A stretch of DNA of 64,000 nucleotides. Source: Planctomycetaceae bacterium. GTDB lineage: Bacteria; Planctomycetota; Planctomycetia; Pirellulales; Pirellulaceae. Where the stretch lies: the NCBI GenBank assembly GCA_002726515.1, contig PBTE01000061.1, positions 21,042 to 85,041 of the forward strand, in the 5' to 3' direction. Of the stretch, positions 55,400 through 64,000 are shown piece after piece; positions within the stretch are counted from its first letter, which is position 1; every line of letters begins with the position of its first letter. The notes under the pieces are model-generated. The model searched no databases and had not been told where the DNA came from. It saw nothing but the letters and a program-made list of their open reading frames with translations. The translations under genes were made by a program, and so were the position numbers.

Positions 55400-58300
55400 A
55401 TGAAGGACAGGATCATGGTTCACCCGGTCGAATGGTCTGGGAACCGTTTTCCAGCGGCTTGTTCTTTTGCCGACCGGACCAGTGTGGTCATCCTGTTATT
55501 GACGATGGGGATGTTGTCTGGCGGAAAACTCTGGAGCCAAGGATTCGCTCCCGCCGAGGCTGTCGGAAAAATGACCGTGGCGGAAGGTCTGCGAATGAAA
55601 CTGTTCGCCAGCGAACCTGAAGTGAGGCAGCCGATATTTGTCAAGTGTGATGATCGCGGTCGTTTGTGGACCATTCAATACTTGCAATATCCCAATCCGG
55701 CCGGCCTGAAACGAACGCAAGTCGATCGTTGGTCACGCACCACTTACGATCGAGTGCCCCCGCCGCCGCCCCATGGCCCGCGCGGTGGCGACAAGATCAC
55801 GATTCTTGAAGACCAGGATGGAGACGGCCGGGCTGACCAAATCAAGGATTTTGTGGACGGTCTGAATTTGGTGACGGGCGTGGCATTTGGCCAGCGTGGA
55901 GTCTACGTGCTCAATGTGCCCTACCTGCTCTTTTACCCGGATGCGGATCGGGACGATGTACCGGATGCAGATCCGGAAGTCCTGCTCAGTGGATTTGGCA
56001 TGGAAGATGCGCAATCGTTGTCCAACCATTTAACCTGGGGCCCGGACGGCTGGCTGTATGGTGTAAACGGGAGCACCACCACCTGCCGCATTCGAGGCTT
56101 GGAGTTCCAGCAGGGTGTGTGGCGCTACCATCCCCGAACCCGGGAGTTCGAGCTGTTTTGTGAAGGTGGTTCCAACTGTTATGGCATCACGTTTGACGAA
56201 AACGGTGAGCTCTATTATTCGACCAATGGCGGGCCTTTTGTTCATGCCGTGCAGGGCGGATACTTTTTTAAGAGCTTTGGAAAGCACGGCCCGTTACACA
56301 ATTTGTATGCGTATCACTATTTTCCCGAATTGGAATGCGATCTGGTTCCTGGCGGACCACCGACCGGTGGAACGGTTTATCTTGGAGACTCTTTTCCGGC
56401 TCGCTACCGGGGGAAGTTTATCGCCGGAAATTTTCTCGGACACACGGCCTCCTGGTGGCAGATGGAATCCCGGGGAAGCACGGTGCGTGCACGGTTCGGT
56501 GGCCTGCTGGTCGATTCTCACGACACCTGGTTTGGCCCGACCGACCTCTGTCTGGGTCCCGATGGTTCGATGTACCTCAGCGACTTTCACGATCGGCGGA
56601 CGGCGCATCCCGACCCGGATGCCGCCTGGGATCGAACCAACGGTCGCATCTACAAAATCGAGTCAACCGGAACTCCCCCGGGTGTACCTGTTGAAATCGG
56701 GAAACTTTCCAGTGCTGAACTGGTGGATTGCCTGCGCCGCTCTAATCGTTGGCTTGCTGACCGTGCGCGGCGAGAATTGCACGACCGCCGTGATCCGGCT
56801 GTAGTACCTCATTTACGAAACATGGCACGACAGAAAAGAGACGGCTTGCTAGCGCTGCAAGGATTATGGGCTTTTAACGGCGTTCAGGGGATCGACGAAC
56901 CGTTGGCAACGGAGTTACTCACCCATCCATATCCCCATGTCCGCCTCTGGGTGGTGAGACTCCTGGGTGATGGGAAAATCCTGTCGGATTCCATGCTCCT
57001 GCAACTCGCAAATTTAGCGGCGAGTGACGGAAATCCCGCCGTACTAGCTCAGCTGGCCGCATCGGCAAAACGACTTTCCGGTGAACAGGGACTGGGGATT
57101 ATCGAACAATTACTGGATCGCACTGAAAGCCTTGAAGATGAAAGAACAAGATGGCTTGTTTGGTGGGCGATTGAAAACAACGCGTTATCGAACAGCGATC
57201 GCTTGTTAAAGATGTTTGCTCGTCCGGAAGCCTGGTACCGACCGGCTTGGAGCGAAAATGCGCTGCGCCTGGTTCGCCGCTGGTCGGCGGACGGTACTCC
57301 AGTCGGATATGACAGCTGTCTGAGCCTGTTGCAGTCCGTGCCGGCTGAACAACGCTTGAGGGCACACGAAAGTTTTCGCCAGGGACTTTCGGAAAGAGCG
57401 ACAGGTCTTCACGGGATCGGGCAGGGGGACTTGTTCAGGCAACACGCTGCCGTTGATGAACCGCTGGATCAGGTATCCCGTTCATACCAGCCGGTCACTG
57501 TCGAACTACGAGACTACGTCAACAGGCTGTGGCAGGATGACAGAAACGGGCTCCTGTTTCTGGAATTGGCTTTGTTGACGGAAATTGGTGAGGCAAAAGA
57601 GCATTTAAAACAGTCGCTTGCCGAACCAGCAAACCAATCGGCCGAGCAGGTGGTGGCGCGGTTAAATCTACTGAGCCGGTTTGGCGATTCCGAGAACATT
57701 CACCTGTTTCTTAAATATGCGGCCGACACCGAAAAGGAGCGGGTCAGGCTGGCGGCTATCCGGGGACTCTCCAGATTTGATTCGCCTCGCACCACCGAGA
57801 CCCTTCTTGACCTGTATCCGGCCGATTCAGCGGCTGTGCAGTCCGGGCTGCGAACGTTATTTTTCAGCCGTGCCCCGTCAGGCCGGGCATTCCTGGAGCT
57901 GGTACAGGCCGGAACGATCGATGCTAAAGAGATACCAGTTCGCGAAGTAGGACAGTTGTCCCTTCATGAAGATCAGGTGATCGAAGCTCTGGTACTTGAA
58001 ATCTGGGGAACCATTGGTCCCGGATCAAGTGAAGAAAAATTGGCCCAAATGCGTCGCTACAACAACGATCTGCGTCTGGCCGAGGGCAATGCAACGCAGG
58101 GCCAAGCGCTGTTTCGTAAACATTGCGGAAATTGTCACGTGTTGCACCTGGAAGGCAAAAAGATCGGTCCCGACCTGACGCCCGCCAATCGTAAGGACCG
58201 GGCAGCACTTTTGGCCAACATTGTTGACCCTGGTGCTGTGGTTCGACGCGAGTACCTGTCGTATATGCTCGTCACCGGAACCGGTCGTATCATCACGGGA

Positions 58301-58483
58301 TTGTTGCTAGAGCAGAATGCAGCCGGTGTTACTGTCCTGGACGAGAAACTGCAGTCCATCAAAGTTCCCCGCGACCAGATTGCGGAACTGACCGTGAGGG
58401 AACAATCATTCATGCCGGAGCGAATTCTGGAAAACTTGTCGTCCGACGAACGGCGGCATCTTTTCGCGTATCTTGAACAATAA
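55400..58483 (+). CDS. PVC-type haem-binding protein with propeller and CxxCH domain
   Basis: The 1,027-residue product starts with a hydrophobic segment (SVVILLLTMGMLSGGKLWS). A six-bladed glucose/sorbosone-type propeller (about residues 55-420) carries DQDGDGRADQIKDFVDGLN and GPDGWLYGVNGSTTTC, HNLYAYHYFPELECDLVPGG and GPTDLCLGPDGSMYLSDFHD. A HEAT-like helical middle follows, and the C-terminal PVC haem domain has a haem c motif CGNCH (residues 909-913), IGPDLTPANRKDRAALLANI, DPGAVVRREYLSYML and a closing SFMPERILENLSSDE. It should be periplasmic or outer-face anchored and carry one haem c. The start follows the deacetylase by 20 bases. Confidence 0.92.
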   Translation: MKDRIMVHPVEWSGNRFPAACSFADRTSVVILLLTMGMLSGGKLWSQGFAPAEAVGKMTVAEGLRMKLFASEPEVRQPIFVKCDDRGRLWTIQYLQYPNPAGLKRTQVDRWSRTTYDRVPPPPPHGPRGGDKITILEDQDGDGRADQIKDFVDGLNLVTGVAFGQRGVYVLNVPYLLFYPDADRDDVPDADPEVLLSGFGMEDAQSLSNHLTWGPDGWLYGVNGSTTTCRIRGLEFQQGVWRYHPRTREFELFCEGGSNCYGITFDENGELYYSTNGGPFVHAVQGGYFFKSFGKHGPLHNLYAYHYFPELECDLVPGGPPTGGTVYLGDSFPARYRGKFIAGNFLGHTASWWQMESRGSTVRARFGGLLVDSHDTWFGPTDLCLGPDGSMYLSDFHDRRTAHPDPDAAWDRTNGRIYKIESTGTPPGVPVEIGKLSSAELVDCLRRSNRWLADRARRELHDRRDPAVVPHLRNMARQKRDGLLALQGLWAFNGVQGIDEPLATELLTHPYPHVRLWVVRLLGDGKILSDSMLLQLANLAASDGNPAVLAQLAASAKRLSGEQGLGIIEQLLDRTESLEDERTRWLVWWAIENNALSNSDRLLKMFARPEAWYRPAWSENALRLVRRWSADGTPVGYDSCLSLLQSVPAEQRLRAHESFRQGLSERATGLHGIGQGDLFRQHAAVDEPLDQVSRSYQPVTVELRDYVNRLWQDDRNGLLFLELALLTEIGEAKEHLKQSLAEPANQSAEQVVARLNLLSRFGDSENIHLFLKYAADTEKERVRLAAIRGLSRFDSPRTTETLLDLYPADSAAVQSGLRTLFFSRAPSGRAFLELVQAGTIDAKEIPVREVGQLSLHEDQVIEALVLEIWGTIGPGSSEEKLAQMRRYNNDLRLAEGNATQGQALFRKHCGNCHVLHLEGKKIGPDLTPANRKDRAALLANIVDPGAVVRREYLSYMLVTGTGRIITGLLLEQNAAGVTVLDEKLQSIKVPRDQIAELTVREQSFMPERILENLSSDERRHLFAYLEQ

Positions 58484-58706
58484 AAGCGCGGGTTGTCAGC
58501 GGGCACGCAACTCCGGTGTCTGCTCGTCCCACGAGTAACCGTATCAGAAGGTTGTTCGGGAACTCTGTCGACGGTTCCTGCACTTCCTTGGGCAACCGGT
58601 TTTCGTCCTTCCAGAATGTCCGTCAAGATCGGGGTACCTGAGAATCCGGCACTTCTGGTGACGTGGCCGTCCAGGCGGAGTTTAAGAAGAAATCCTCACC
58701 GTGTAC

Positions 58707-59492
58707 CTAGCTCTGGCAAAAGTCACAGGCGTATATTTTCCGCGATCCCAATTTCCAGGACGTGATTTCCGCACCGCAATCAGGGCAATGGATTTTCTTG
58801 TAGACCAACAGTCGCTCTGCACCGTTCAAGCGGCCCGGTTTTCCACGCTGTTTCGCATGGGCCGTGATGATGCGGTTGTATTTGACACCGATGCGTAGCC
58901 ACCGGTACAGCGTTTCCCAGATTGCCCGAAACTCTTGCTCGGAGAGAGAATTTCCCCAGCGGTTTGGATGGATCTGATTCACAAACAGCACTTCAGCCCG
59001 GTAAACATTTCCCACGCCAGAGATGACGCTTTGATCGAGAAGCAGCGCACCAATGGAGGCTCGACTCTTGCGGATACGTTGCCATGACCGGTCGGGGTCG
59101 GCGTCCCGCCGTAAAGGATCCGGCCCGAGTCGCCGGCACAGATTTGCAAGGCGCTGTGAACTGAGAATTTCGCAGATGGTCGGCCCGTTAAGGTCGAACG
59201 CATGTGCATCCCCAACGACCCGCAAGCGAACAGCCCCCTGAGGTTCGGGAGGTGGGCAGCGGTGACTGCGAAATTTTCCGTAAAGTCCCAGGTGCACATG
59301 CAGCAGCAAGCCGTCTTCCCATCGATAGAACAGGTGCTTGCCATGTGCTTCGACGGTCGTCAGCACGAGACGGTCGAGTTTCCTGGCGCCCGCGCGGAAC
59401 CTTCCCTGCGGTGAGGACACGCGAAGCAAACGGTCGGAAAATTGCCGCCGATGGTCTCGCGCAAGGCGGTGAATGGCATGGCCTTCGGGCAA
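58707..59492 (-). CDS. Fpg/Nei family DNA glycosylase (Nei-like), TTG start
   Basis: The 261-residue protein begins PEGHAIHRLARDHRR after its initiator. The Fpg/Nei enzymes use that N-terminal Pro as nucleophile, so it must be residue 2; this fixes the start as the TTG at 59492, which has GGAG seven bases upstream. An ATG at 59555 would add 21 residues and bury the proline. Other signatures are HGKHLFYRW (lysine), GVGNVYRAEVLF and a C-terminal four-Cys zinc finger (CPDCG and CDFC). It excises oxidised bases in base-excision repair; the Nei-like N-terminus suggests pyrimidine substrates. The DUF1499 gene ends 25 bases upstream on the same strand. Confidence 0.9.
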   Translation of the reverse strand: MPEGHAIHRLARDHRRQFSDRLLRVSSPQGRFRAGARKLDRLVLTTVEAHGKHLFYRWEDGLLLHVHLGLYGKFRSHRCPPPEPQGAVRLRVVGDAHAFDLNGPTICEILSSQRLANLCRRLGPDPLRRDADPDRSWQRIRKSRASIGALLLDQSVISGVGNVYRAEVLFVNQIHPNRWGNSLSEQEFRAIWETLYRWLRIGVKYNRIITAHAKQRGKPGRLNGAERLLVYKKIHCPDCGAEITSWKLGSRKIYACDFCQS

Positions 59493-59517
59493 GTTGGAAC
59501 TCCAGTACGAGGAACCT

Positions 59518-60036
59518 TCAAGAGCAGGAATCGATGGTTGGGTCAGCGTTTTCAAAAGCGGTTCGGAGCGATTCCATTCGGCGACGATTCACTCCCAGAT
59601 CAGAATAACCGCTGCGTGAAGACGACCGAAAGTGGATGACACCTTGATTCTCGTCGAACAGGAATTGCGCATCATCGACAAAATGAAAAATGCGGCTGGT
59701 AAACTCTACGTGCAGATATCCATTGGCGGCCGTAATGATCTGTGCACGAGGTTGTTGTTTGACGATCGTTTGCAATCGAGCAAAGGCCTCGCTGGCAGAC
59801 CCGGAAAAGCGGATCGGCTCGCTGCCATGCTGTGGACTGGTCGAGTGAGTAGAGACACAGTTGGGCGTTGCTGGACAAGCAACAAAATGATTTTCTACGA
59901 GGCCCAGATCTTTTGGTGTTTGTGCACGGGCACTTAACACTGCCAGCCCGGCGATCAGCACAGGAATGATTGCCAGGCACGCGACGACGATCACGATAAC
60001 CGATATTTCGGTTGACATTCCCAGGTTCATACTCAT
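59518..60036 (-). CDS. DUF1499 family membrane-anchored protein
   Basis: The 172-residue product has one N-terminal membrane helix (SVIVIVVACLAIIPVLIAGL) and a DUF1499 domain: FVACPATPNCVSTHSTSPQH, ARLQTIVKQQPRAQIITAAN, YLHVEFTSRIFHFVDDAQFL, and a closing FRSSSRSGYSDLGVNRRRME. Function is unknown. I used the ATG at 60036; the frame opens at 60120 with residues that lack family character. It is upstream of the glycosylase gene, which starts 25 bases after its stop. Confidence 0.88.
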   Translation of the reverse strand: MSMNLGMSTEISVIVIVVACLAIIPVLIAGLAVLSARAQTPKDLGLVENHFVACPATPNCVSTHSTSPQHGSEPIRFSGSASEAFARLQTIVKQQPRAQIITAANGYLHVEFTSRIFHFVDDAQFLFDENQGVIHFRSSSRSGYSDLGVNRRRMESLRTAFENADPTIDSCS

Positions 60037-60260
60037 TGTCCACTCTCCCGGGATTTGCAGCGACACGCCTGGCGACCCGGCCACAAGTGGCCCCGTTACG
60101 AATCCACCCCGGCCAGCCATGCTGGACCAGCATGTCGCAGCGGTGCAAGAGTCGTCAAGGGAACTGAATTCTCGCCGAGTCGAAATGTACGTCCTTAACG
60201 AAACCGGCCCCTAGCATGCGTTCGCGAAAACAGGCAGACAAGCACCAATTCCCAGACCGT

Positions 60261-60755
60261 TTAAAAAAGTGGTTTGCGCCCCAGTTTCCGGCGAACGATG
60301 ACCCATTGTCCGGTGTGCATCATCCAGTGGGTAGCTTGCATCGCGAACGTAGCGCCCACCGTGGGAGAGTACTCGCGAATTTGCTCGGGAGCCGGGCGCT
60401 CGAAATCTGCGTCACTTAATCGATCCAATGCAGCCAGCGTGCCGGTACGTTGCTCGTCCATCACTTTCTGGTATTCGTCCTTCGTATGAAACGCACCGCC
60501 GTCATTCAGTTCCGATGTTTCCCGGGTGTAGCATTCCGAGAAGCCTGTCGGCAGGGCCGGCAGTGATCCAGGGCAGACCATGTTGATCAGGTTGTGTTCA
60601 GAAGTAATCAAATGGCCCAACTGCCAGGCGATGTGGTTTGCGCCCTCGATCGGTCGTATGAGAAGATCGTCATCCGACAGGTCTTCCAGATAGCTGTTAG
60701 CGCAAAACGCTGTCATCTCGAGGGACTGTTTGATGATGTTAGCTACCATACCCAT
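60261..60755 (-). CDS. DinB superfamily protein
   Basis: The 164-residue four-helix-bundle protein carries the DinB metal-site histidine pattern: GHL near residue 48 (HIAWQLGHLI), and His in ATHWMMHTGQWVIVRRKLG at the end. These proteins are metal-dependent or thiol-transferase-like and often of unknown role. ATG 60755 (MGMVANII) or 60749 would serve. It is separated by 224 bases from the DUF1499 gene. Confidence 0.88.
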   Translation of the reverse strand: MGMVANIIKQSLEMTAFCANSYLEDLSDDDLLIRPIEGANHIAWQLGHLITSEHNLINMVCPGSLPALPTGFSECYTRETSELNDGGAFHTKDEYQKVMDEQRTGTLAALDRLSDADFERPAPEQIREYSPTVGATFAMQATHWMMHTGQWVIVRRKLGRKPLF

Positions 60756-61382
60756 TGATGATTCTCTCGGGGACTTTGTCTATGTTCAGGATGGCATTCG
60801 GGTTGCTGTTTCCGCGGTATCGATCAACGATCTTCCATTGTCGAGTTTCCAGCATATTCCAAAAAGGACGATTTCAAAAGGTATCGCTACTGAATGACGT
60901 CGCGGATTTGCAGCGGGAACCGGGTCCTGTGGATGTGACGAGCATCCCGGTAAGTCCGAGTCCTCTAACAGGCCTGCTGTTAAGCCGTACCCGGATGGTT
61001 GCGACTGTTGCCTCTTATCCTTGTTTCCGTGGCCCTCCGAAATCCATACCATCCGGGGCGCAACGTCATGCATGCCCCCGCTCTGCTGTGTTTGTGATTT
61101 GGTAGACTGACGCGTATAATGAGGTGTCACTGGGTTGCGAAGTGCAATGCCGTGCGCCATTTTGCGTCGCTGGTGCGGTCGCCTGGATGAAGGAAAACAG
61201 GTTTCCCAGGTTGTGATCGCCCCGGCGGTTATTTGCAGCGATTTGACACGGACCTTCGATCCGATTCGGTCAAAGCGGTTCCTCCGGGCGCAGCCACTCA
61301 CTTCGCACGATGAATGGCACCCTTCCGAAAACGTGTCGACTGGAAAGACTTTCCCGTGGAGATAACAGTACAAGCCCGGTAC
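60756..61382. other. Intergenic region between DinB and DUF1549/1553 genes
   Basis: These 627 bases carry the candidate promoter at 61092-61120 but no supported gene. A long minus-strand frame (60786-61541) overlaps the next gene's coding strand and has no motif. Confidence 0.6.
61092..61120 (+). promoter_or_regulatory. Candidate sigma70-type promoter (TTGTGA-17-TATAAT)
   Basis: TTGTGA (61092-61097) is followed after 17 bases by a perfect TATAAT (61115-61120). It points toward the DUF1549/1553 gene, whose start lies about 260 bases downstream, so a long leader would be implied. Confidence 0.42.
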
Positions 61383-63320
61383 ATGTTGCGAAACGTCCTT
61401 GTTGTCACGCTTCTGGGAGCCTTGAGTCCAGGAATGGCGGTGCGGGGCGAAGATGTTTTTGAAAAGCCAGCCGAGAAGGCAGCCGAGTTCTGGGCCTTTC
61501 AGAAACTTGGCCGTCCTCACGTTCCTGAGGTGGAAGGCCACACGCGCACACCCGTAGATGCTTTCGTTTTAACGGGCCTGGAAGCGAAAAGACTAAGTTT
61601 TGCACCACCTGCCGATCGACTCACGCTGATGCGTCGCGCGCACCTGGACCTGGTCGGACTGCCCCCGTCACCTGAAGAAATTGAGACGTTCCTGGCTGAC
61701 GATTCCCCCGTTGCATATGAACGGCTGCTTGACCGTTTGATTGACTCGCCACACTTCGGAGAACGCTGGGGACGGCACTGGTTGGACGTTGCCGGATTCG
61801 TGCCGGACCGGGAGTCGCGTTGGCGATATCGGGACTACGTCATCGCCGCCTTCAACAGCGACAAACCGTACGACCAATTCCTCGTGGAACAGATTGCCGG
61901 TGATGAACTTGTCGACTGGCGTATTGCGAAGGCTCTTTCGCCGGCGATGAAAGAGCTGCTGGTTGCCACGGGTTTGCTGCGTTCCGCCAGTGATAACACT
62001 GGGAATGTCATGACCGATATTCCATCTTATCGTTATGCGATCCTGTTCGACACACTGGAGATTCTGGGAACGGCCGTGATGGGCCTGACACTGCAATGTG
62101 CCCGCTGCCATACCCACAAGTACGATCCGATCGCCCAGCGGGACTATTACCGCTTGATGGCCTTGTTCACACCGGCTTACAACCCGGAGAAGTGGCTTCG
62201 CAACGGAGATCGAACGTTACCCGAAGGAATCGACGGATTGTACGACGTCGATTCACCACCGACAACGCACTTGCTGACGCGAGGAGATATCAGCCGACCG
62301 GGAAGTGAGGTACAGGCGGGTTTCATACGCGCACTTAGTGAATCCGATTCTGCTGCGTTAGTTCCCGCTGTCAATCCGGAAGCCCAGGGCGCCACGAGCG
62401 GTCGGCGGCTCTCATTTGCGAGGTGGTTGACCGAGCCGGATACGCCTGCTGGTGGACTCGTTGCCCGCGTGATGATGAACCGCCTTTGGCACCACCTGTT
62501 TGGTCGCGGCATCGTGGCCACGCCGGGTAACTTGGGCCGTTCAGGCGCACAAGCGACGAATCCGGAACTCATTGATTACCTGGCCAGCGAGTTTGTACGA
62601 AATGGTTGGCGGATCAAGCCCATCGTGAAGCTTTTGGTATCGTCAACTGTCTACCGACAGGGATCGACATCGAATCTCGAAACGCAGCTTACAGAGTCTG
62701 TAGACCCCGACAACGGAGGTCTGTGGCGCATGCCATTACGACGGTTGGAGTCCGAGGTTATCCGAGATTCGATACTTGCTGCAAGCGGAAAGTTGGGCCG
62801 TGCCATGGATGGGCCGGGGGTGCCGATTGAAAATTTGCCCGATGGTTCAACCATCGTCAATACCAAAGAGTTGTCGACGCCGACTAGCCAATGGCGCCGT
62901 AGCGTTTATCTGGCAAGCCAGCGCATCGGCGGAACTCCACAACCCAGTGTCACCTTACTCTCGGTCTTTGACCAGCCGGTTTTCAAGACGAACTGCACCC
63001 AGCGCAGAAACTCGGCAGTGGTGGTGCAGTCGCTTACTTTGCTCAACGACAAGTTTGTTCTTGACCAGGCTCAATATTTTGCCGATCGCTTGTTAGGGGA
63101 GGCCGGAGTCATGTGGCATGATCAAATTCGGCTGGCATTTCAGATTGCTTTGGCCCGTCCGCCGACACAGGACGAGGCCGACTGGAGTCTTCGGTTCTAT
63201 GACGAACAACAGAAGGCCTACCAACCGGTGACCGCTTCGCTCCAGGAAGCGGAACGGAAGGCTTTGACCAGTCTTTGTCACGCGTTGTTTAACTTCAACA
63301 ATTTTCTGTACGTTGAATGA
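61383..63320 (+). CDS. DUF1549/DUF1553 domain protein
   Basis: The 645-residue product has a signal peptide (MLRNVLVVTLLGALSPGMAV). DUF1549 starts at TPVDAFVLTGLEAKRL and includes RRAHLDLVGLPP, FGERWGRHWLDVAGFVPD and the haem-type CARCHTHKYDPI (CxxCH at 239-243). DUF1553 includes FARWLTEPDTPAGGLVARVM, RLWHHLFGRGIVATPGNLGR and SSTVYRQGS. The usual VARYAD-like turn after WLD is VAGFVPD here. I used the ATG at 61383 because the signal begins there; the frame opens at 61314. The DUF1501 start overlaps its stop. Confidence 0.93.
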   Translation: MLRNVLVVTLLGALSPGMAVRGEDVFEKPAEKAAEFWAFQKLGRPHVPEVEGHTRTPVDAFVLTGLEAKRLSFAPPADRLTLMRRAHLDLVGLPPSPEEIETFLADDSPVAYERLLDRLIDSPHFGERWGRHWLDVAGFVPDRESRWRYRDYVIAAFNSDKPYDQFLVEQIAGDELVDWRIAKALSPAMKELLVATGLLRSASDNTGNVMTDIPSYRYAILFDTLEILGTAVMGLTLQCARCHTHKYDPIAQRDYYRLMALFTPAYNPEKWLRNGDRTLPEGIDGLYDVDSPPTTHLLTRGDISRPGSEVQAGFIRALSESDSAALVPAVNPEAQGATSGRRLSFARWLTEPDTPAGGLVARVMMNRLWHHLFGRGIVATPGNLGRSGAQATNPELIDYLASEFVRNGWRIKPIVKLLVSSTVYRQGSTSNLETQLTESVDPDNGGLWRMPLRRLESEVIRDSILAASGKLGRAMDGPGVPIENLPDGSTIVNTKELSTPTSQWRRSVYLASQRIGGTPQPSVTLLSVFDQPVFKTNCTQRRNSAVVVQSLTLLNDKFVLDQAQYFADRLLGEAGVMWHDQIRLAFQIALARPPTQDEADWSLRFYDEQQKAYQPVTASLQEAERKALTSLCHALFNFNNFLYVE

Positions 63321-64000
63321 GTCCTCCTAAAATCGACAATTTGCCCAGCCCAATGTCGCTCTCCCGGCGGGACTTTCTAGCGCGCAGCGGCCAGGGATTT
63401 GGATTGATCGCGCTGTCACATTTGATCGACCAGCAGTGTTTTGCCGACGATCCACGACCGGGAAAAAGCCAGGTGAGTCGCCAGGAGAAGGTTTTGCCCG
63501 GGCCGCACTTTCCGGCACGGGCCAAAGCCGTGATCCAGCTTGTGCAAACGGGCGGACCGCCGCAGATGGACCTGTTTGACCGCAAGCCGGAACTGCAAAA
63601 GCGGAACGGACAGATTTACGGGGTCAAAACGGATCCGTTTCAGCCGGGAAGCGAAAAAAACAAGCTGCTTGCCAGCCCTTTCGAGTTTCAACGGTACGGC
63701 GAATGTGGCATGGAGTTGTCCGAATTGATTCCACACATTGGCTCGATTGCCGACGAGATTTGCCTGGTCCGTTCCGCTTATGGTGCGCACAACAACCACC
63801 CGGAGGCCGTGAATCTGCTGGCCACAGGTAAAGTCCTCGTCGGCCGACCGACGCTGGGAGCTTGGGTCAGTTACGCCCTCGGTACAGAAAATCAGGACCT
63901 GCCCGCATTTGTCGTGTTAAGAGATCCTGAAGGTGATTCGCCTGGCGGACCACTCATGTCCGAAAGTGGCTGGTTACCCAAGTTGTATGGTGGTACCGAA
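63317..64000 (+). CDS. DUF1501 family protein, N-terminal part (continues beyond window)
   Basis: 228 codons are visible. The product has a Tat-type leader (LSRRDFLARSGQGFGLIALS) and the DUF1501 N-terminal half: AKAVIQLVQTGGPPQMDLFD, HNNHPEAVNLLATGKVLVGR, LGAWVSYALGTENQDLP. Its start (ATGA, 63317-63320) overlaps the stop of the DUF1549/1553 gene by four bases, showing tight translational coupling of the pair. The 3' end lies outside the window. Confidence 0.93.
   Translation, partial: MSPPKIDNLPSPMSLSRRDFLARSGQGFGLIALSHLIDQQCFADDPRPGKSQVSRQEKVLPGPHFPARAKAVIQLVQTGGPPQMDLFDRKPELQKRNGQIYGVKTDPFQPGSEKNKLLASPFEFQRYGECGMELSELIPHIGSIADEICLVRSAYGAHNNHPEAVNLLATGKVLVGRPTLGAWVSYALGTENQDLPAFVVLRDPEGDSPGGPLMSESGWLPKLYGGTE

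Noticed and set aside
60786..61541. A 251-codon minus-strand gene before the last DUF1549/1553 gene
   Set aside because: It overlaps the start of a well-supported plus-strand gene, and the amino acid composition is that of a shadow frame.
1..64000. CRISPR arrays, tRNA or rRNA genes, insertion sequences or prophage
   Set aside because: No regularly spaced direct repeats, tRNA-like T-loop context, transposase or phage structural gene was seen on either strand.

Overview
The window reads as a chromosome segment of a planctomycete, most likely Pirellulales-like. Four DUF1501 proteins with twin-arginine leaders, two DUF1549/DUF1553 proteins, a PVC-type CxxCH haem-binding protein, two large CRTAC1 (FG-GAP plus ASPIC/UnbV) proteins, a PheT without the EMAP domain, and frequent GTG/TTG starts all fit that phylum. 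No tRNA, rRNA, CRISPR array, insertion sequence or phage gene is visible, so this is ordinary chromosome with lineage-specific accessory blocks.

Layout. 1-385: the 3' end of a DUF1501 gene. 452-5749 (minus): a secreted FAH-fold protein with a Thr-rich insert, then rpmI-rplT-pheS-pheT read right to left without infC. 5974-13131 (minus): a DUF481 outer-membrane protein, a VWA/DUF58 pair, a rhomboid protease and an unknown membrane/coiled-coil protein. 13454-21028 (plus): a MarR regulator followed by a tripartite efflux operon of a very large TolC-like lipoprotein, an HlyD adaptor ending in two EF-hands, a MacB-type ATPase, and a permease interrupted by an in-frame amber codon before its last helix.

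21383-31301 is mostly minus strand: a sugar isomerase/Gfo-Idh oxidoreductase pair, a plus-strand secreted protein with an internal duplication, bioF beside a remnant of a haem-domain protein, a btaB-btaA pair predicting betaine-lipid synthesis, an isoaspartyl peptidase and a HemY-type oxidase. 31640-37040 is plus: a class V aminotransferase, threonine synthase, a sodium:solute symporter with a 54-residue membrane partner, and an SMP-30 lactonase. A FliA-type sigma factor without flagellar neighbours lies at 37239-38024.

38909-52222 (plus) holds a DUF1549/1553-DUF1501-aldolase group and then the most unusual cluster. This runs from a 1,112-residue CRTAC1 protein with four internal helical repeats, to a SCO1-like copper chaperone (start overlapping its stop), a COX2-like cupredoxin lipoprotein whose two CuA histidines are replaced, a second CRTAC1 lipoprotein (start overlapping the cupredoxin stop), and a PQQ-type propeller with inserted EF-hands. 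No cytochrome oxidase subunit I is present, so the chaperone-cupredoxin pair may serve something other than respiration. 52332-64000 carries another DUF1501 gene, a Tat-exported NodB-type deacetylase, the haem/propeller protein, a Nei-like glycosylase whose chemistry dictates a TTG start, DUF1499 and DinB proteins, and a DUF1549/1553-DUF1501 pair running off the right edge.

Functions are family assignments made from motifs and fold signatures read in the translations; no database search was run.
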